In this document: piece by piece, positions 33,833 through 42,464 of the stretch | Layout: each line of letters begins with the position of its first letter | Numbering within the stretch: position 1 is the first letter of the stretch | Assembly: GCF_016863135.1 (NCBI RefSeq) | Contig: NZ_BOOH01000015.1 | Coordinates: 1-64,000, forward strand | Direction of reading: 5' to 3' | From: Planobispora longispora | Lineage (GTDB): Bacteria > Actinomycetota > Actinomycetes > Streptosporangiales > Streptosporangiaceae | DNA length: 64,000 bases | Position numbers and translations under genes: made by a program | Notes under the pieces: model-generated | Databases searched by the model: none | Seen by the model: the letters and a program-made list of their open reading frames with translations, nothing else | What the model was told of the DNA's origin: nothing

Positions 33833-35299
33833 GTGAACACCGTTCTCGGCCTGCTGGCCGTACTGCTCCTCACCCTCGCCACCGGCTACTTCGTCGCCCA
33901 GGAGTTCGCCTTCGTGGCCGCGGACCGCGATGTGCTCCGCGGACAGGCCGACGCCGGCGACGCCGCCGCGAAACGCGCGCTGGAGGTGACGGGGCGACTG
34001 TCCTTCATGCTCTCGGGCGCTCAGCTCGGGATCACCGTCACGGCCCTGCTGGTCGGATTCATCGCCGAGCCGGCCGTCGCCACCGTGATCCGTCCCGGGC
34101 TGGAGGCCGCGGGGCTGCCCGCGGCCGTCGTGCCCGGCGTCGCGGTCGCGCTGGCCGTGGCCATCGCGACGATCATCCAGATGGTCCTCGGCGAGCTCGC
34201 CCCCAAGAATCTCGGCATCGCCAGGCCGGAGCCGGTGGCCAAGTTCCTGGCCCGCTCCACCCTGTTCTACCTCAAGGTCGCCGGGCCGGTCATCCGGCTG
34301 TTCGACTCCGCCGCCACCGGCCTGCTGCGCAAGCTCGGCGTGGAACCGATCGAGGAGATCGAGCACGGGGCCAGTCCCGAGGAGCTGTCCAGGATCGTCG
34401 CCGAGTCCGGCGCGGCCGGCGACCTTCCCCCGCGCCTGTCCGAGCTGCTGGACCGCGCGCTGGAGTTCGGCGACCGCACCGCCGAGGACGTCATGGTGCC
34501 GCGCCCGCGCGTGGTCCTGCTCCGCGACGACCGGCCGATCTCCGACTTGATCGACGCCATCGGCGAGCACGGCCACTCCCGCTACCCGGTGCTCTGCCAC
34601 CGCGACGGCGAGGACGTGGTCGGCGTCACCGGGGTCCGCGAGCTGCTCCGCTCCGGCCTGGAGGACGGCCCCCTGGAGAAGATCACCCGGCCGGCGCTGC
34701 TGGTCCCCGACTCGCTGCCGCTCCCGGCCGTGCTGGAGCGCATGCGCGCGGCCCGGGACGACCTGGCCTGCGTCATCGACGAGTTCGGCGGGCTGGCCGG
34801 AGTCGTCACCGTCGAGGATCTCGCCGAGGAGCTCGTCGGCGAGCTGATGGACGAGAACGACCCCGAGCCCGCGGGCGTCGTCGCCAACGGCGACGGCACC
34901 TGGAATGTGCCCGGCACGCTGCGTGTCGACGAGGTCGAGCGGGCCACCGGGCTCTCCCTCCCGGAGAGCGACGACTACGACACCGTCGCCGGTCTGGTCC
35001 TGGCCGCCCTGGGCCGGATGGCCGAGCCCGGCGACACCGCGACCGTCACGCTGACCGTGGAGAACGACCCGCTCGAAAACGCCCCCGGCGAGGCCGACGC
35101 GGTCCTGACGGTCCTGTCGGTGCACCGCAGGGTCCCCGAGTGGGTACGGCTGGCGCCCGTCGCCGGCGGCGCGGGCCGTGCGGAACCCGCCGGGGAGGCC
35201 GCCGCCCCGGCGGGTTCCCCGGAGAACGAGCACGCCATGGCCGGATCGCGTGAGCACGCGGTCCCGGGGGCCGGGCGAGGGCGGGTGAACGGCCGATGA
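33833..35299 (+). CDS. CNNM/CorC-type transporter 1 (HlyC/CorC family)
   Basis: 488 aa. N-terminal DUF21 (CNNM transmembrane) domain with three to four helices in the first 170 residues, then paired CBS domains (about 205-325, SRYPVLCHRDGEDVVGV and LACVIDEFGGLAGVVT) and the CorC_HlyC C-terminal domain (about 350-435). Predicted magnesium or cobalt efflux or membrane integrity role. GTG 33833 follows GGGAGAG. Its stop overlaps the start of the second copy (ATGA, 35296), so the two are co-translated and may form a heterodimer. Confidence 0.92.
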   Translation: MNTVLGLLAVLLLTLATGYFVAQEFAFVAADRDVLRGQADAGDAAAKRALEVTGRLSFMLSGAQLGITVTALLVGFIAEPAVATVIRPGLEAAGLPAAVVPGVAVALAVAIATIIQMVLGELAPKNLGIARPEPVAKFLARSTLFYLKVAGPVIRLFDSAATGLLRKLGVEPIEEIEHGASPEELSRIVAESGAAGDLPPRLSELLDRALEFGDRTAEDVMVPRPRVVLLRDDRPISDLIDAIGEHGHSRYPVLCHRDGEDVVGVTGVRELLRSGLEDGPLEKITRPALLVPDSLPLPAVLERMRAARDDLACVIDEFGGLAGVVTVEDLAEELVGELMDENDPEPAGVVANGDGTWNVPGTLRVDEVERATGLSLPESDDYDTVAGLVLAALGRMAEPGDTATVTLTVENDPLENAPGEADAVLTVLSVHRRVPEWVRLAPVAGGAGRAEPAGEAAAPAGSPENEHAMAGSREHAVPGAGRGRVNGR

Positions 35300-36327
35300 G
35301 CACCGCCTCAGCCCTGCTGCTCGGCGTGGTCCTGCTGATCGGCAACGCCTTCTTCGTCGCCGCCGAGTTCGCGGTCATCTCCGCGCGCAGGCACCGCGTG
35401 GAGGAACTCGCGGGCAGGGGCGGGCGGTTCACCCGTCTCGCCGCCCGCGCCGCCGTGCGCGGCAGCCGGGAGCTCTCCCTGATGCTGGCCGGAGCCCAGC
35501 TCGGCATCACGCTGTGCTCGCTCGGTCTGGGCATGGTGACCGAGCCCGCCATCGAACACCTCCTGGAACCGGTCTTCGGCGCGGTGGGCGTGCCCCAGTC
35601 GCTCCGGGTCCCGATCTCGCTGGTGATCGCCCTGGCCCTGGTCACCTTCCTGCACATGGTGGTCGGCGAGATGGCCCCCAAGTCGTGGGCGCTGACCCAC
35701 CCGGAGACCGCGGCGATGGCCCTGGCCCTGCCCTTCCGCGGCTTCACCTGGCTCGTCCGCCCGGTGCTGGCCGCGCTCAACGGCCTCACCAACGCGATGC
35801 TGCGGCTGGTCGGCGTGCGCCCGCGGGACGAGCTGGCCACCACCAGGACGCCGGTCCAGCTCGCCATGCTGGTCGGCGAGTCGGGCCGGATGGGCCTGCT
35901 GGACCGGGACGAGCACGACCTGCTGACCCGGGCCCTGCGGATCCACCAGCAGCCGGTCGAGCGCCTCATGCTGCCCATCGCCGAGGCCGCCGCGGTGACC
36001 TCCGCCGCCGCCGGCCCCGACGTGCGGCGGGTCGCCGCGGAGAGCGGCCACCTGCGCCTGCTGGTCAACTCCGGCGCGCCCGCCGACGTCCTGGGCGTCC
36101 TGCACGTCAGGGACGCCCTGGTGCGCCCCGGGGCGAGCCCCGCGGAGCTGGCCCGCCCGGTGCCCCGCCTGGTCAGGACCACGACGATCCCGGAGGCGGT
36201 CGCCGCGCTCCAGGACGCCCGCGCCCACGTGGGCCTCGTCACGGACGCCGGCGAGGTGATCGGCATGGTGAGCCTCACCGATCTGCTCGGCGAGCTCCTG
36301 GACGTCAAGATCGCCGTCCCTCGCTGA
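35296..36327 (+). CDS. CNNM/CorC-type transporter 2
   Basis: 343 aa. DUF21 domain (first 180 residues) and a CBS pair (about 225-330), but the CorC_HlyC C-terminal domain found in transporter 1 is missing. Similar pairs of long and short CNNM proteins are common in actinobacteria. Start ATG 35296 overlaps the previous stop. Likely acts with transporter 1. Confidence 0.92.
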   Translation: MSTASALLLGVVLLIGNAFFVAAEFAVISARRHRVEELAGRGGRFTRLAARAAVRGSRELSLMLAGAQLGITLCSLGLGMVTEPAIEHLLEPVFGAVGVPQSLRVPISLVIALALVTFLHMVVGEMAPKSWALTHPETAAMALALPFRGFTWLVRPVLAALNGLTNAMLRLVGVRPRDELATTRTPVQLAMLVGESGRMGLLDRDEHDLLTRALRIHQQPVERLMLPIAEAAAVTSAAAGPDVRRVAAESGHLRLLVNSGAPADVLGVLHVRDALVRPGASPAELARPVPRLVRTTTIPEAVAALQDARAHVGLVTDAGEVIGMVSLTDLLGELLDVKIAVPR

Positions 36328-36804
36328 CGCCCGCAGCCAGGTGGGGTCGGGGCCACGCCCCGGCCTCACCTGGGAAAAGTAACGAAAATCACACTTCTAC
36401 CCGCCCTGCAAGTGGCTCGAAAGTGACAGGCAAGTACGAAGCGCTACAACAGCCACAGAGCCCTGTCTCCAGACCGGAACCGGTCAATCAGCGGACTGGG
36501 CCTTCTCCCGGCATCCCCGACCCACTACTTTTTGATCACGACCGCCCCCACCCCCGACGGACGGCCCCATGAACGCTCTCCCCACCATGACCGCTGCCGA
36601 GCCGCCCCACCACGGGCGCAGCCGGGAGCTGGGGACGCCTTCCCCCGGGCGCAGCGGGGGTGCAGGGGGCCCCGCCCCCGCCGGGGGGCGTGGGGGGCAG
36701 CGCCCCCCGCACCGGGGGTTCCAGGGGGTCGCCCCCCTGGGTACAACAACGAGAAGCCCCGACGGAAGCGGATTCCATCCGCGACCAGCCGGGGCCGATT
36801 CGAG
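36328..36804. other. 477-bp gap with G/C-run segment before the tRNA
   Basis: The left 200 bp are ordinary; an AAAAAGT-like patch around 36530 could be the end of a transcript. The right half (about 36640-36755) is packed with runs of five or six G or C such as GGGGGGCGTGGGGGGC and its near complement. Small ORFs on both strands have poor coding character. No gene is called. Confidence 0.5.
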
Positions 36805-36887
36805 TGGGCGAGGAGGGATTTGAACCCTCACGTCCTTTCGGACACACGGACCTGAACCGTGCGCGTCTGCCGTTCCGCCACCCGCCC
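36805..36887 (-). tRNA. tRNA-Leu(CAG)
   Basis: 83 nt on the minus strand. Acceptor stem GGGCGGG pairs with CTCGCCC; anticodon loop TTCAGGT gives CAG, reading CUG, the most used Leu codon in this genome type. A long variable arm (CGAAAG loop) and GGTTCAAATCC T-loop confirm a class II leucine tRNA. CCA is not encoded. It lies 166 bp upstream of fhaA and is divergent from it. Confidence 0.95.
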
Positions 36888-37053
36888 TTGTTGGGTGCGG
36901 TCGAAACATTAGCACGGATCGGCCGGTACCTACGAACCCGGATACGATCCATCTAGATGCGGAGCGGCGGAACGGGTGTGAGAGCGCGGAAACGGGCCGA
37001 CACACACCCGCGCGGCCGCGACCATATGTACGACGGAGGAAGGGAGGTAGCCG

Positions 37054-37794
37054 GTGGGAGTCCTTCAGCGCTTCGAGCGCAGGCTTGAAGGCTTGGTCGA
37101 GGGCGCCTTTGCCCGGGCGTTCAAGTCTGACCTTCAGCCGGTCGAGGTCGCCAGCGCGGTTCAGCGGGAAATGGACGAGCGTGCGGCGATCGTCGCACAG
37201 GGACGCACGCTCGTGCCCAACGACTTCGTGGTGGAGCTGTCCACGACCGACAGCGAGCGCCTGGAGGTGTACGCCGACAGCATCAGTCAGGAGCTGGCCA
37301 ACCTCGCGAGGGAGTACGCCAAGGAGCAGGGCTACTCATTCGTGGGGCCGGTCCGGGTGCGTTTCGAGACCGCGGCCGACCTGGCCGTCGGGTTGTTCCG
37401 GATCCGCTCCGGAGTGATCCGCGGCGCGACGGTCGAGCAGGACGAGATCCGCCGCCCCCCGACCGACGTCCCCCAGGGCCACCTGCGCGCCTTCGAGGGC
37501 CACCCCCGTCTGCTGGTCTCCACCCAGGACGACCCGCAGGGCCAGCGCTCCTACGACCTGACAACTCCGGTGACCCTGCTCGGCAGGGGCACCGACTGCG
37601 ATCTCCGGCTGGTCGACCCGGGCGTGTCCCGGCACCACGCCGAGCTGCGCGTGGAAGGCCCGCAGGTCGTGCTCGTCGACCTCGGCTCCACGAACGGCAC
37701 CTTCGTCAACGGCCAGCCGGTGCGCCGGGTCGAGCTCCAGAACGGCACTCGTGTGACGTTGGGGCGGACGACTCTGGTTTTCCGGCGCGATTAA
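37054..37794 (+). CDS. fhaA: FHA-domain protein FhaA (DUF3662)
   Basis: 246 aa. N-terminal DUF3662 domain (residues 1-125) and a C-terminal FHA domain (about 165-245) with GRGTDCDLRL, SRHHAEL and GSTNGTFVN, the phospho-Thr pocket. FhaA binds phosphorylated partners of the PASTA kinases and links to cell-wall synthesis (MviN in mycobacteria, known). GTG 37054 after GGGAGGTAG. It is the first gene of the fhaA-fhaB-pstP-rodA-pbpA-pknA-pknB operon. The linker in the middle is shorter than in mycobacteria. Confidence 0.95.
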   Translation: MGVLQRFERRLEGLVEGAFARAFKSDLQPVEVASAVQREMDERAAIVAQGRTLVPNDFVVELSTTDSERLEVYADSISQELANLAREYAKEQGYSFVGPVRVRFETAADLAVGLFRIRSGVIRGATVEQDEIRRPPTDVPQGHLRAFEGHPRLLVSTQDDPQGQRSYDLTTPVTLLGRGTDCDLRLVDPGVSRHHAELRVEGPQVVLVDLGSTNGTFVNGQPVRRVELQNGTRVTLGRTTLVFRRD

Positions 37795-37811
37795 AGGTAA
37801 ACAGACGGTCC

Positions 37812-38279
37812 ATGTCCGAGCTCACGCTGCTGCTGATCAAGCTCGCGTTCCTCGCGGTGCTGTGGTTCTTCGTGATTGCCGCGGTCGGCGTGATCCGGAC
37901 AGACTTGTTCGGATCCCGTACGGCCCCCGCCGCTCCCGCGCGCAAGGCTCCCAAGCCGGTCAAGCCCCCGGCCAAACCCAAGAAGGGGGAACCCCGGCAG
38001 ATGGTCGTCGTCGGCGGTCCTCTCCAGGGCACCACCATCCCCCTGGCGGAGACACCCATCACCATCGGACGGGCGAACGACGCCACTCTGGTCGTCAGCG
38101 ACGACTACGCATCCAGCCGGCACGCCCGGCTCTTCCCCCAGGACGGTCAGTGGATCGTGGAGGATCTCAATTCCACCAACGGCACGTACCTCGACCGGAC
38201 CAAAGTCACCCGTCCCACTCCGGTGCCGCTCGGTGTTCCGATCCGCATCGGTAAGACCGTCATCGAATTGCGCAAATGA
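37812..38279 (+). CDS. fhaB: FHA-domain membrane protein FhaB
   Basis: 155 aa. One N-terminal transmembrane segment (about 5-25), a Pro/Lys/Ala linker, and an FHA domain (about 75-150) with GRANDATL, SSRHARL and NSTNGTYLD. FhaB (FipA) of mycobacteria joins PknA-phosphorylated FtsZ to the division site (known). Start ATG 37812 is 17 bp after fhaA; the stop overlaps pstP by four bases. Confidence 0.95.
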   Translation: MSELTLLLIKLAFLAVLWFFVIAAVGVIRTDLFGSRTAPAAPARKAPKPVKPPAKPKKGEPRQMVVVGGPLQGTTIPLAETPITIGRANDATLVVSDDYASSRHARLFPQDGQWIVEDLNSTNGTYLDRTKVTRPTPVPLGVPIRIGKTVIELRK

Positions 38280-39619
38280 CCATCGCACTCCGCTACGCCG
38301 CCCGCTCTGACGTCGGCCTCCTCCGCGAAGGCAACGAGGACTCGGCATACGCCAGCGCCCGCCTGCTCGCCGTCGCCGACGGCATGGGCGGACACGCACA
38401 CGGCGAGGTGGCCAGCTCGGTCGCCATCGCCGCCCTGTCGTCCCTCGACGAGAGCGCCTCCGGGGCCGACCTGCTCAGCGCCATCGACGCCGCGGTCCGC
38501 GACGCCAACCGCCAGCTCCACGAGATGGTGGGACGGGACCCCAGCCTCAAGGGCATGGGCACCACGCTGACCGCCATGCTGTGGTCGGGCACGAACGTCG
38601 CCCTGGCCCACGTCGGCGACTCCCGCGCCTATCTGCTGCGTTCCGGGGAGCTCTACCAGATCACGCAGGACCACACCCTCGTGCAGTCCCTGGTGGACGA
38701 CGGCCGGATCACCCTGGAGGAGGCCGCCACCCACCCGCAGCGGTCGATCCTGCTGCGCGCGCTGGACGGCAGCGGCGAGGTCGAGCCCGACCTGTCGTTG
38801 CGGCAGGCCCAGATCGGCGACCGCTACCTGCTCTGCTCGGACGGCCTGTCCGGAGTCGTGAGCGCGGAGACGCTCCACCACACGCTCAGCACGATCGACG
38901 ATCCCGAGACGGTCGTCCGCACGCTCATCGACCTGGCGAACCGGGGCGGCGGGCCGGACAACATCACCTGCGTCATCGCCGACGTCCTGGAGCTGGACGA
39001 GGCGGTCGCGCCGGCCACGGACGTCGCCGTGGTGGGCGCCGCCGGCTCCACGCTGAGCCGCGTGCAGGCCCAGCAGGGCGCGCCCGCGCCGTCCGCCCCG
39101 CTCGATCCCGGCAACCCGTCGACCATGCCCCAGCCCGTCATCACCGATGACGACTTCGACGAGCACGAGAGCAGGGCCGTCGCGGCCCGGCCGGCCAGGA
39201 GGCGGCGCCTGTGGCCGCTGCTGGCTTCCATCGGCGGCGTCATTCTTCTCGGCGGCGGCCTAGGCTGGTATTTCGGGAACCAGTGGCTCGACGACCAGTA
39301 TTTCGTGGGATTGCGAGGTGAGGAGGTCGTGATCTACCGGGGTGTGAACACCACGATCGGCCCCTTCGAGCTCTTCGACGCCGTCCGCAGCACCACCGTC
39401 CCGGTCACGAGCCTGGGCCCGTCCGAACGCAAGCAGGTCACCAACGGCATCCCCGTGGCCAACGAGGACGCGGGCGTCAAGAAGGTCCAGGAGCTCCGGA
39501 CCTCCTCCGCGGCCTCCGTCGGCGGCGACGTGTCCGCCACCCCCGTGCCGGACGCCAGCGCGTCCCCCGAGCCCACGAAGTCCAAGGCCACCGCGACCCC
39601 GAAGCCCACGAACTCATGA
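38276..39619 (+). CDS. pstP: PP2C-type Ser/Thr phosphatase PstP
   Basis: 447 aa. Cytoplasmic PP2C domain (1-235): ADGMGGH, HVGDSRAYL, CSDGLSG and PDNIT carry the metal-binding Asp residues. One transmembrane helix (about 310-335) and an outside tail rich in Ser, Thr, Pro. PstP reverses PknA and PknB phosphorylation. It overlaps fhaB (start) and rodA (end), four bases each, so the block is co-translated. Confidence 0.96.
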   Translation: MTIALRYAARSDVGLLREGNEDSAYASARLLAVADGMGGHAHGEVASSVAIAALSSLDESASGADLLSAIDAAVRDANRQLHEMVGRDPSLKGMGTTLTAMLWSGTNVALAHVGDSRAYLLRSGELYQITQDHTLVQSLVDDGRITLEEAATHPQRSILLRALDGSGEVEPDLSLRQAQIGDRYLLCSDGLSGVVSAETLHHTLSTIDDPETVVRTLIDLANRGGGPDNITCVIADVLELDEAVAPATDVAVVGAAGSTLSRVQAQQGAPAPSAPLDPGNPSTMPQPVITDDDFDEHESRAVAARPARRRRLWPLLASIGGVILLGGGLGWYFGNQWLDDQYFVGLRGEEVVIYRGVNTTIGPFELFDAVRSTTVPVTSLGPSERKQVTNGIPVANEDAGVKKVQELRTSSAASVGGDVSATPVPDASASPEPTKSKATATPKPTNS

Positions 39620-41004
39620 GCGCCCCCGGCGTCGAGCCCGTTCCCCTGCCCGCCAAGCGGCGCATGGCGCAGCTGGTGATGCTCGGATTCGCGGTCCTGA
39701 TCGTGATGGGCGCCTACGCCGCCGTGGGGCTGGGCATCGACCAGAAGATCCCCTCCGGCATGCTCACCTACGGCCTGGGCCTGGGCGGCTTCGTGCTGGC
39801 CGCCTACCTGGTGCTGGCCCGATTCGCCCCGTGGGCGGACCCGCTGATCCTGCCCCTGGTGACGCTGATCAACGGCCTCGGCCTGGTGATGATCTACCGT
39901 CTGGAGGTGGGCGCGGGCGGCAAGGGCGGCGCGTCGGCCACCAGCCAGCTGCTGTGGACCGCCGTCGGGGTGGTCGTCTTCGCCGTGACGCTGATCGTGC
40001 TGCGCGACCACCGGTCGCTGCAGCGCCTGACCTACACGGCCGGCGCCGCCGGGCTGCTCCTGCTGATCTCACCGCTGATCCCGTTCCTCGGCCAGGAGAT
40101 CAACGGCGCGCGCATCTGGATCGGCATCCCCGGCGTGGGCCAGCTCCAGCCGGCCGAGCTCGCCAAGCTCGCTCTGATCGTCTTCTTCGCCGGCTACCTG
40201 GTCGCCAAGCGCGACGTGCTGGCGCTGGCCGGGCGGCGGCTGCTCTTCATCGACCTGCCCCGCGCCCGCGACCTCGGCCCGATCCTCATCACCTGGGGCC
40301 TCAGCCTCGGCGTGCTGATCCTGCAGAAGGACCTCGGCTCCTCACTGCTGATCTTCGGCACGTTCATCGCGATGCTCTACATCGCCACCCAGCGCACCTC
40401 CTGGGTCCTGATCGGCATCCTGCTCTTCGTCGGCGGCGCGGTCCTGGCCGCGTCGATCTTCGACCACGTCGCGGCCCGTGTCGACGTCTTCCTCAACCCC
40501 GAGGACCCCAAGCTGTTCGAGCGCGAGCTGGGCGGCAGCGCGCAGCTCCTGGAGGGCCTGTTCGGCATGAGCCAGGGCGGCATCCTCGGCACCGGGCTCG
40601 GCCAGGGCTACCCGGGCCTGATCCCGCTGTCCTTCTCCGACTTCATCTTCGCCGCCATCGGCGAGGAGCTGGGCCTGACCGGGCTGATGGCACTGCTGAT
40701 GATCTACGCCCTGCTGGTCGAGCGCGGGCTGCGCACCGCACTCGCGGCCCGCGACCCGTTCTCCAAGCTGCTGGCGGGAGGACTGTCGTTCATCCTGGCC
40801 TGGCAGGTCTTCATCATCGTCGGCGGCGTCACGAACCTGATCCCGCTCACCGGTCTGGTCACGCCGTTCATGTCGCAGGGCGGCTCGGCGCTGCTGGCTA
40901 ACTGGATCCTTATCGCGCTGCTGGTACGGATGTCGGATGCGGCCAGGAAGCCGCCGCCCCAGGCCATCCAGGACGAAGGACTCACCCAGGTGTTCCAGCG
41001 ATGA
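39616..41004 (+). CDS. rodA: SEDS-family peptidoglycan polymerase RodA
   Basis: 462 aa, about ten transmembrane segments. RodA/FtsW family glycosyltransferase that polymerises lipid II; the essential Asp in the loop after the fourth segment and the conserved ending (GGSALLANW) are visible. Partner of the PBP coded next. It overlaps pstP and pbpA by four bases each. Confidence 0.96.
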   Translation: MSAPGVEPVPLPAKRRMAQLVMLGFAVLIVMGAYAAVGLGIDQKIPSGMLTYGLGLGGFVLAAYLVLARFAPWADPLILPLVTLINGLGLVMIYRLEVGAGGKGGASATSQLLWTAVGVVVFAVTLIVLRDHRSLQRLTYTAGAAGLLLLISPLIPFLGQEINGARIWIGIPGVGQLQPAELAKLALIVFFAGYLVAKRDVLALAGRRLLFIDLPRARDLGPILITWGLSLGVLILQKDLGSSLLIFGTFIAMLYIATQRTSWVLIGILLFVGGAVLAASIFDHVAARVDVFLNPEDPKLFERELGGSAQLLEGLFGMSQGGILGTGLGQGYPGLIPLSFSDFIFAAIGEELGLTGLMALLMIYALLVERGLRTALAARDPFSKLLAGGLSFILAWQVFIIVGGVTNLIPLTGLVTPFMSQGGSALLANWILIALLVRMSDAARKPPPQAIQDEGLTQVFQR

Positions 41005-42464
41005 ACAGTACTCTCAAGCGCGCCGCCCTGGCCTGCATGGTCATGTTCGGCCTGCTCATGCTGAACGTCAACTACCTGCAGGCCGTACGGGCTTCGGATC
41101 TGAAGGAGGACGCGCGCAACCGGCGCAACTTCTTCGCGCGCTACGAGGTCGAGCGCGGCCTGATCACCGCGGGGAACAAGGTGCTGGCCGAGTCGAAGGA
41201 CACCGGCGACCCCGAGGCCAGGTTCAAGCGCGTCTACCCCGAGGGTGAGGTCTACGCGCCGGTCACCGGGTTCTTCGCCCCCGAGAACACCAGCGACATC
41301 GAGCGGGCCAGGAACGACCTGCTCGACGGGTCCAGCTCCGACCTGGTGATCCGGCGCGGCATCGACCTGTTCACCGGCAAGACGACCAGGGGCGCCAACG
41401 TCGAGCTGACGATCAACCCCAAGGCGCAGGAGGCGGCCTACAAGGCGCTGGGGGCCAGCGGCAAGAAGGGCGCGCTGGTCGCGATCGACCCGAGGACGGG
41501 GGCCATCCTCGCCATGGTCTCCATCCCGACCTACGACCCCAACCTGCTCGCCCCGGCCGACAAGGCGGCGGTCAACGCGGCCTACGCCAAGCTGGAGAAG
41601 GACAAGGACCAGCCGCTGGTCAACCGGGCGATCGCCCGCACCTACCCGCCGGGCTCGACCTTCAAGGTCGTCACCATGGCCGCCTACCTGGAGAGCGACA
41701 GCTCGCTCGGCCCGCAGTCGCAGGTGGACGCGCCGCAGGTGCTCGACCTGCCCAACACCACCGCCGACCTGCCCAACTACGGCGGCGCGGCGTGCGGCGC
41801 CGGTCGGGTGACGCTCTCCTTCTCGCTGGAGCGGTCGTGCAACACGCCGTTCGGCAAGATCGGCATGGATCTCGGCTACGAGACGATGAAGGACCAGGCC
41901 GCCAAGTTCGGCATCGGGACGGACCTGGATCCCCTGGCCATCCCGATGCCGGTCTCCCCCAGCAGCATCGGTCCCGAGGAGGACAAGGCCGCGCTCGCCC
42001 AGGCCTCGATCGGCCAGCGCAGCAACCAGATGACGCCGCTGCAGATGGCCATGGTCGCCGCCGGCATCGCCAACGACGGCGTGGTCATGAAGCCGTACCT
42101 CGTCAAGAGGGTCACCGACTCGGAGGGGACCGAGATCGAGGGCGAGGACCCGGAGGAGCTCGACACCGCGATGAGCGAGGAGAGCGCGGCCAAGCTCAAG
42201 GAGATGATGGTCAACGTCGTCAACCTGGGCACGGCCGGCGCCGCGAAGATCCCCGGCGTGACCGTCGGCGGCAAGACCGGCACCGCGGAGACCGCCGAGG
42301 GCCGCGCCCCGCACGCCTGGTTCATCTCCTTCGCCCCCGCCGAGGACCCGAAGATCGCGGTCGCGCTCATCGTCGAGTCGGGCAGCGCCGGCAACGACGC
42401 CTCCGGCGGCCAGACCGCGGCCCCCATCGCCAAGAGCGTGATGGAAGCGGTGCTGGGTAAATGA
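41001..42464 (+). CDS. pbpA: Class B penicillin-binding protein PbpA
   Basis: 487 aa. N-terminal membrane anchor (1-25), a short dimer domain, then transpeptidase with SxxK as STFK (PPGSTFKVV, near residue 220), SxN as SCN (ERSCNTPF) and KTG as GGKTGTAE near 426. It crosslinks septal or elongation peptidoglycan with RodA. Overlaps rodA and pknA by four bases each. Confidence 0.96.
   Translation: MNSTLKRAALACMVMFGLLMLNVNYLQAVRASDLKEDARNRRNFFARYEVERGLITAGNKVLAESKDTGDPEARFKRVYPEGEVYAPVTGFFAPENTSDIERARNDLLDGSSSDLVIRRGIDLFTGKTTRGANVELTINPKAQEAAYKALGASGKKGALVAIDPRTGAILAMVSIPTYDPNLLAPADKAAVNAAYAKLEKDKDQPLVNRAIARTYPPGSTFKVVTMAAYLESDSSLGPQSQVDAPQVLDLPNTTADLPNYGGAACGAGRVTLSFSLERSCNTPFGKIGMDLGYETMKDQAAKFGIGTDLDPLAIPMPVSPSSIGPEEDKAALAQASIGQRSNQMTPLQMAMVAAGIANDGVVMKPYLVKRVTDSEGTEIEGEDPEELDTAMSEESAAKLKEMMVNVVNLGTAGAAKIPGVTVGGKTGTAETAEGRAPHAWFISFAPAEDPKIAVALIVESGSAGNDASGGQTAAPIAKSVMEAVLGK

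Noticed and set aside
36328-36804. Several short ORFs in the G/C-run region
   Set aside because: They are artefacts of homopolymer-rich sequence with no ribosome site or coding pattern; one overlaps the tRNA.
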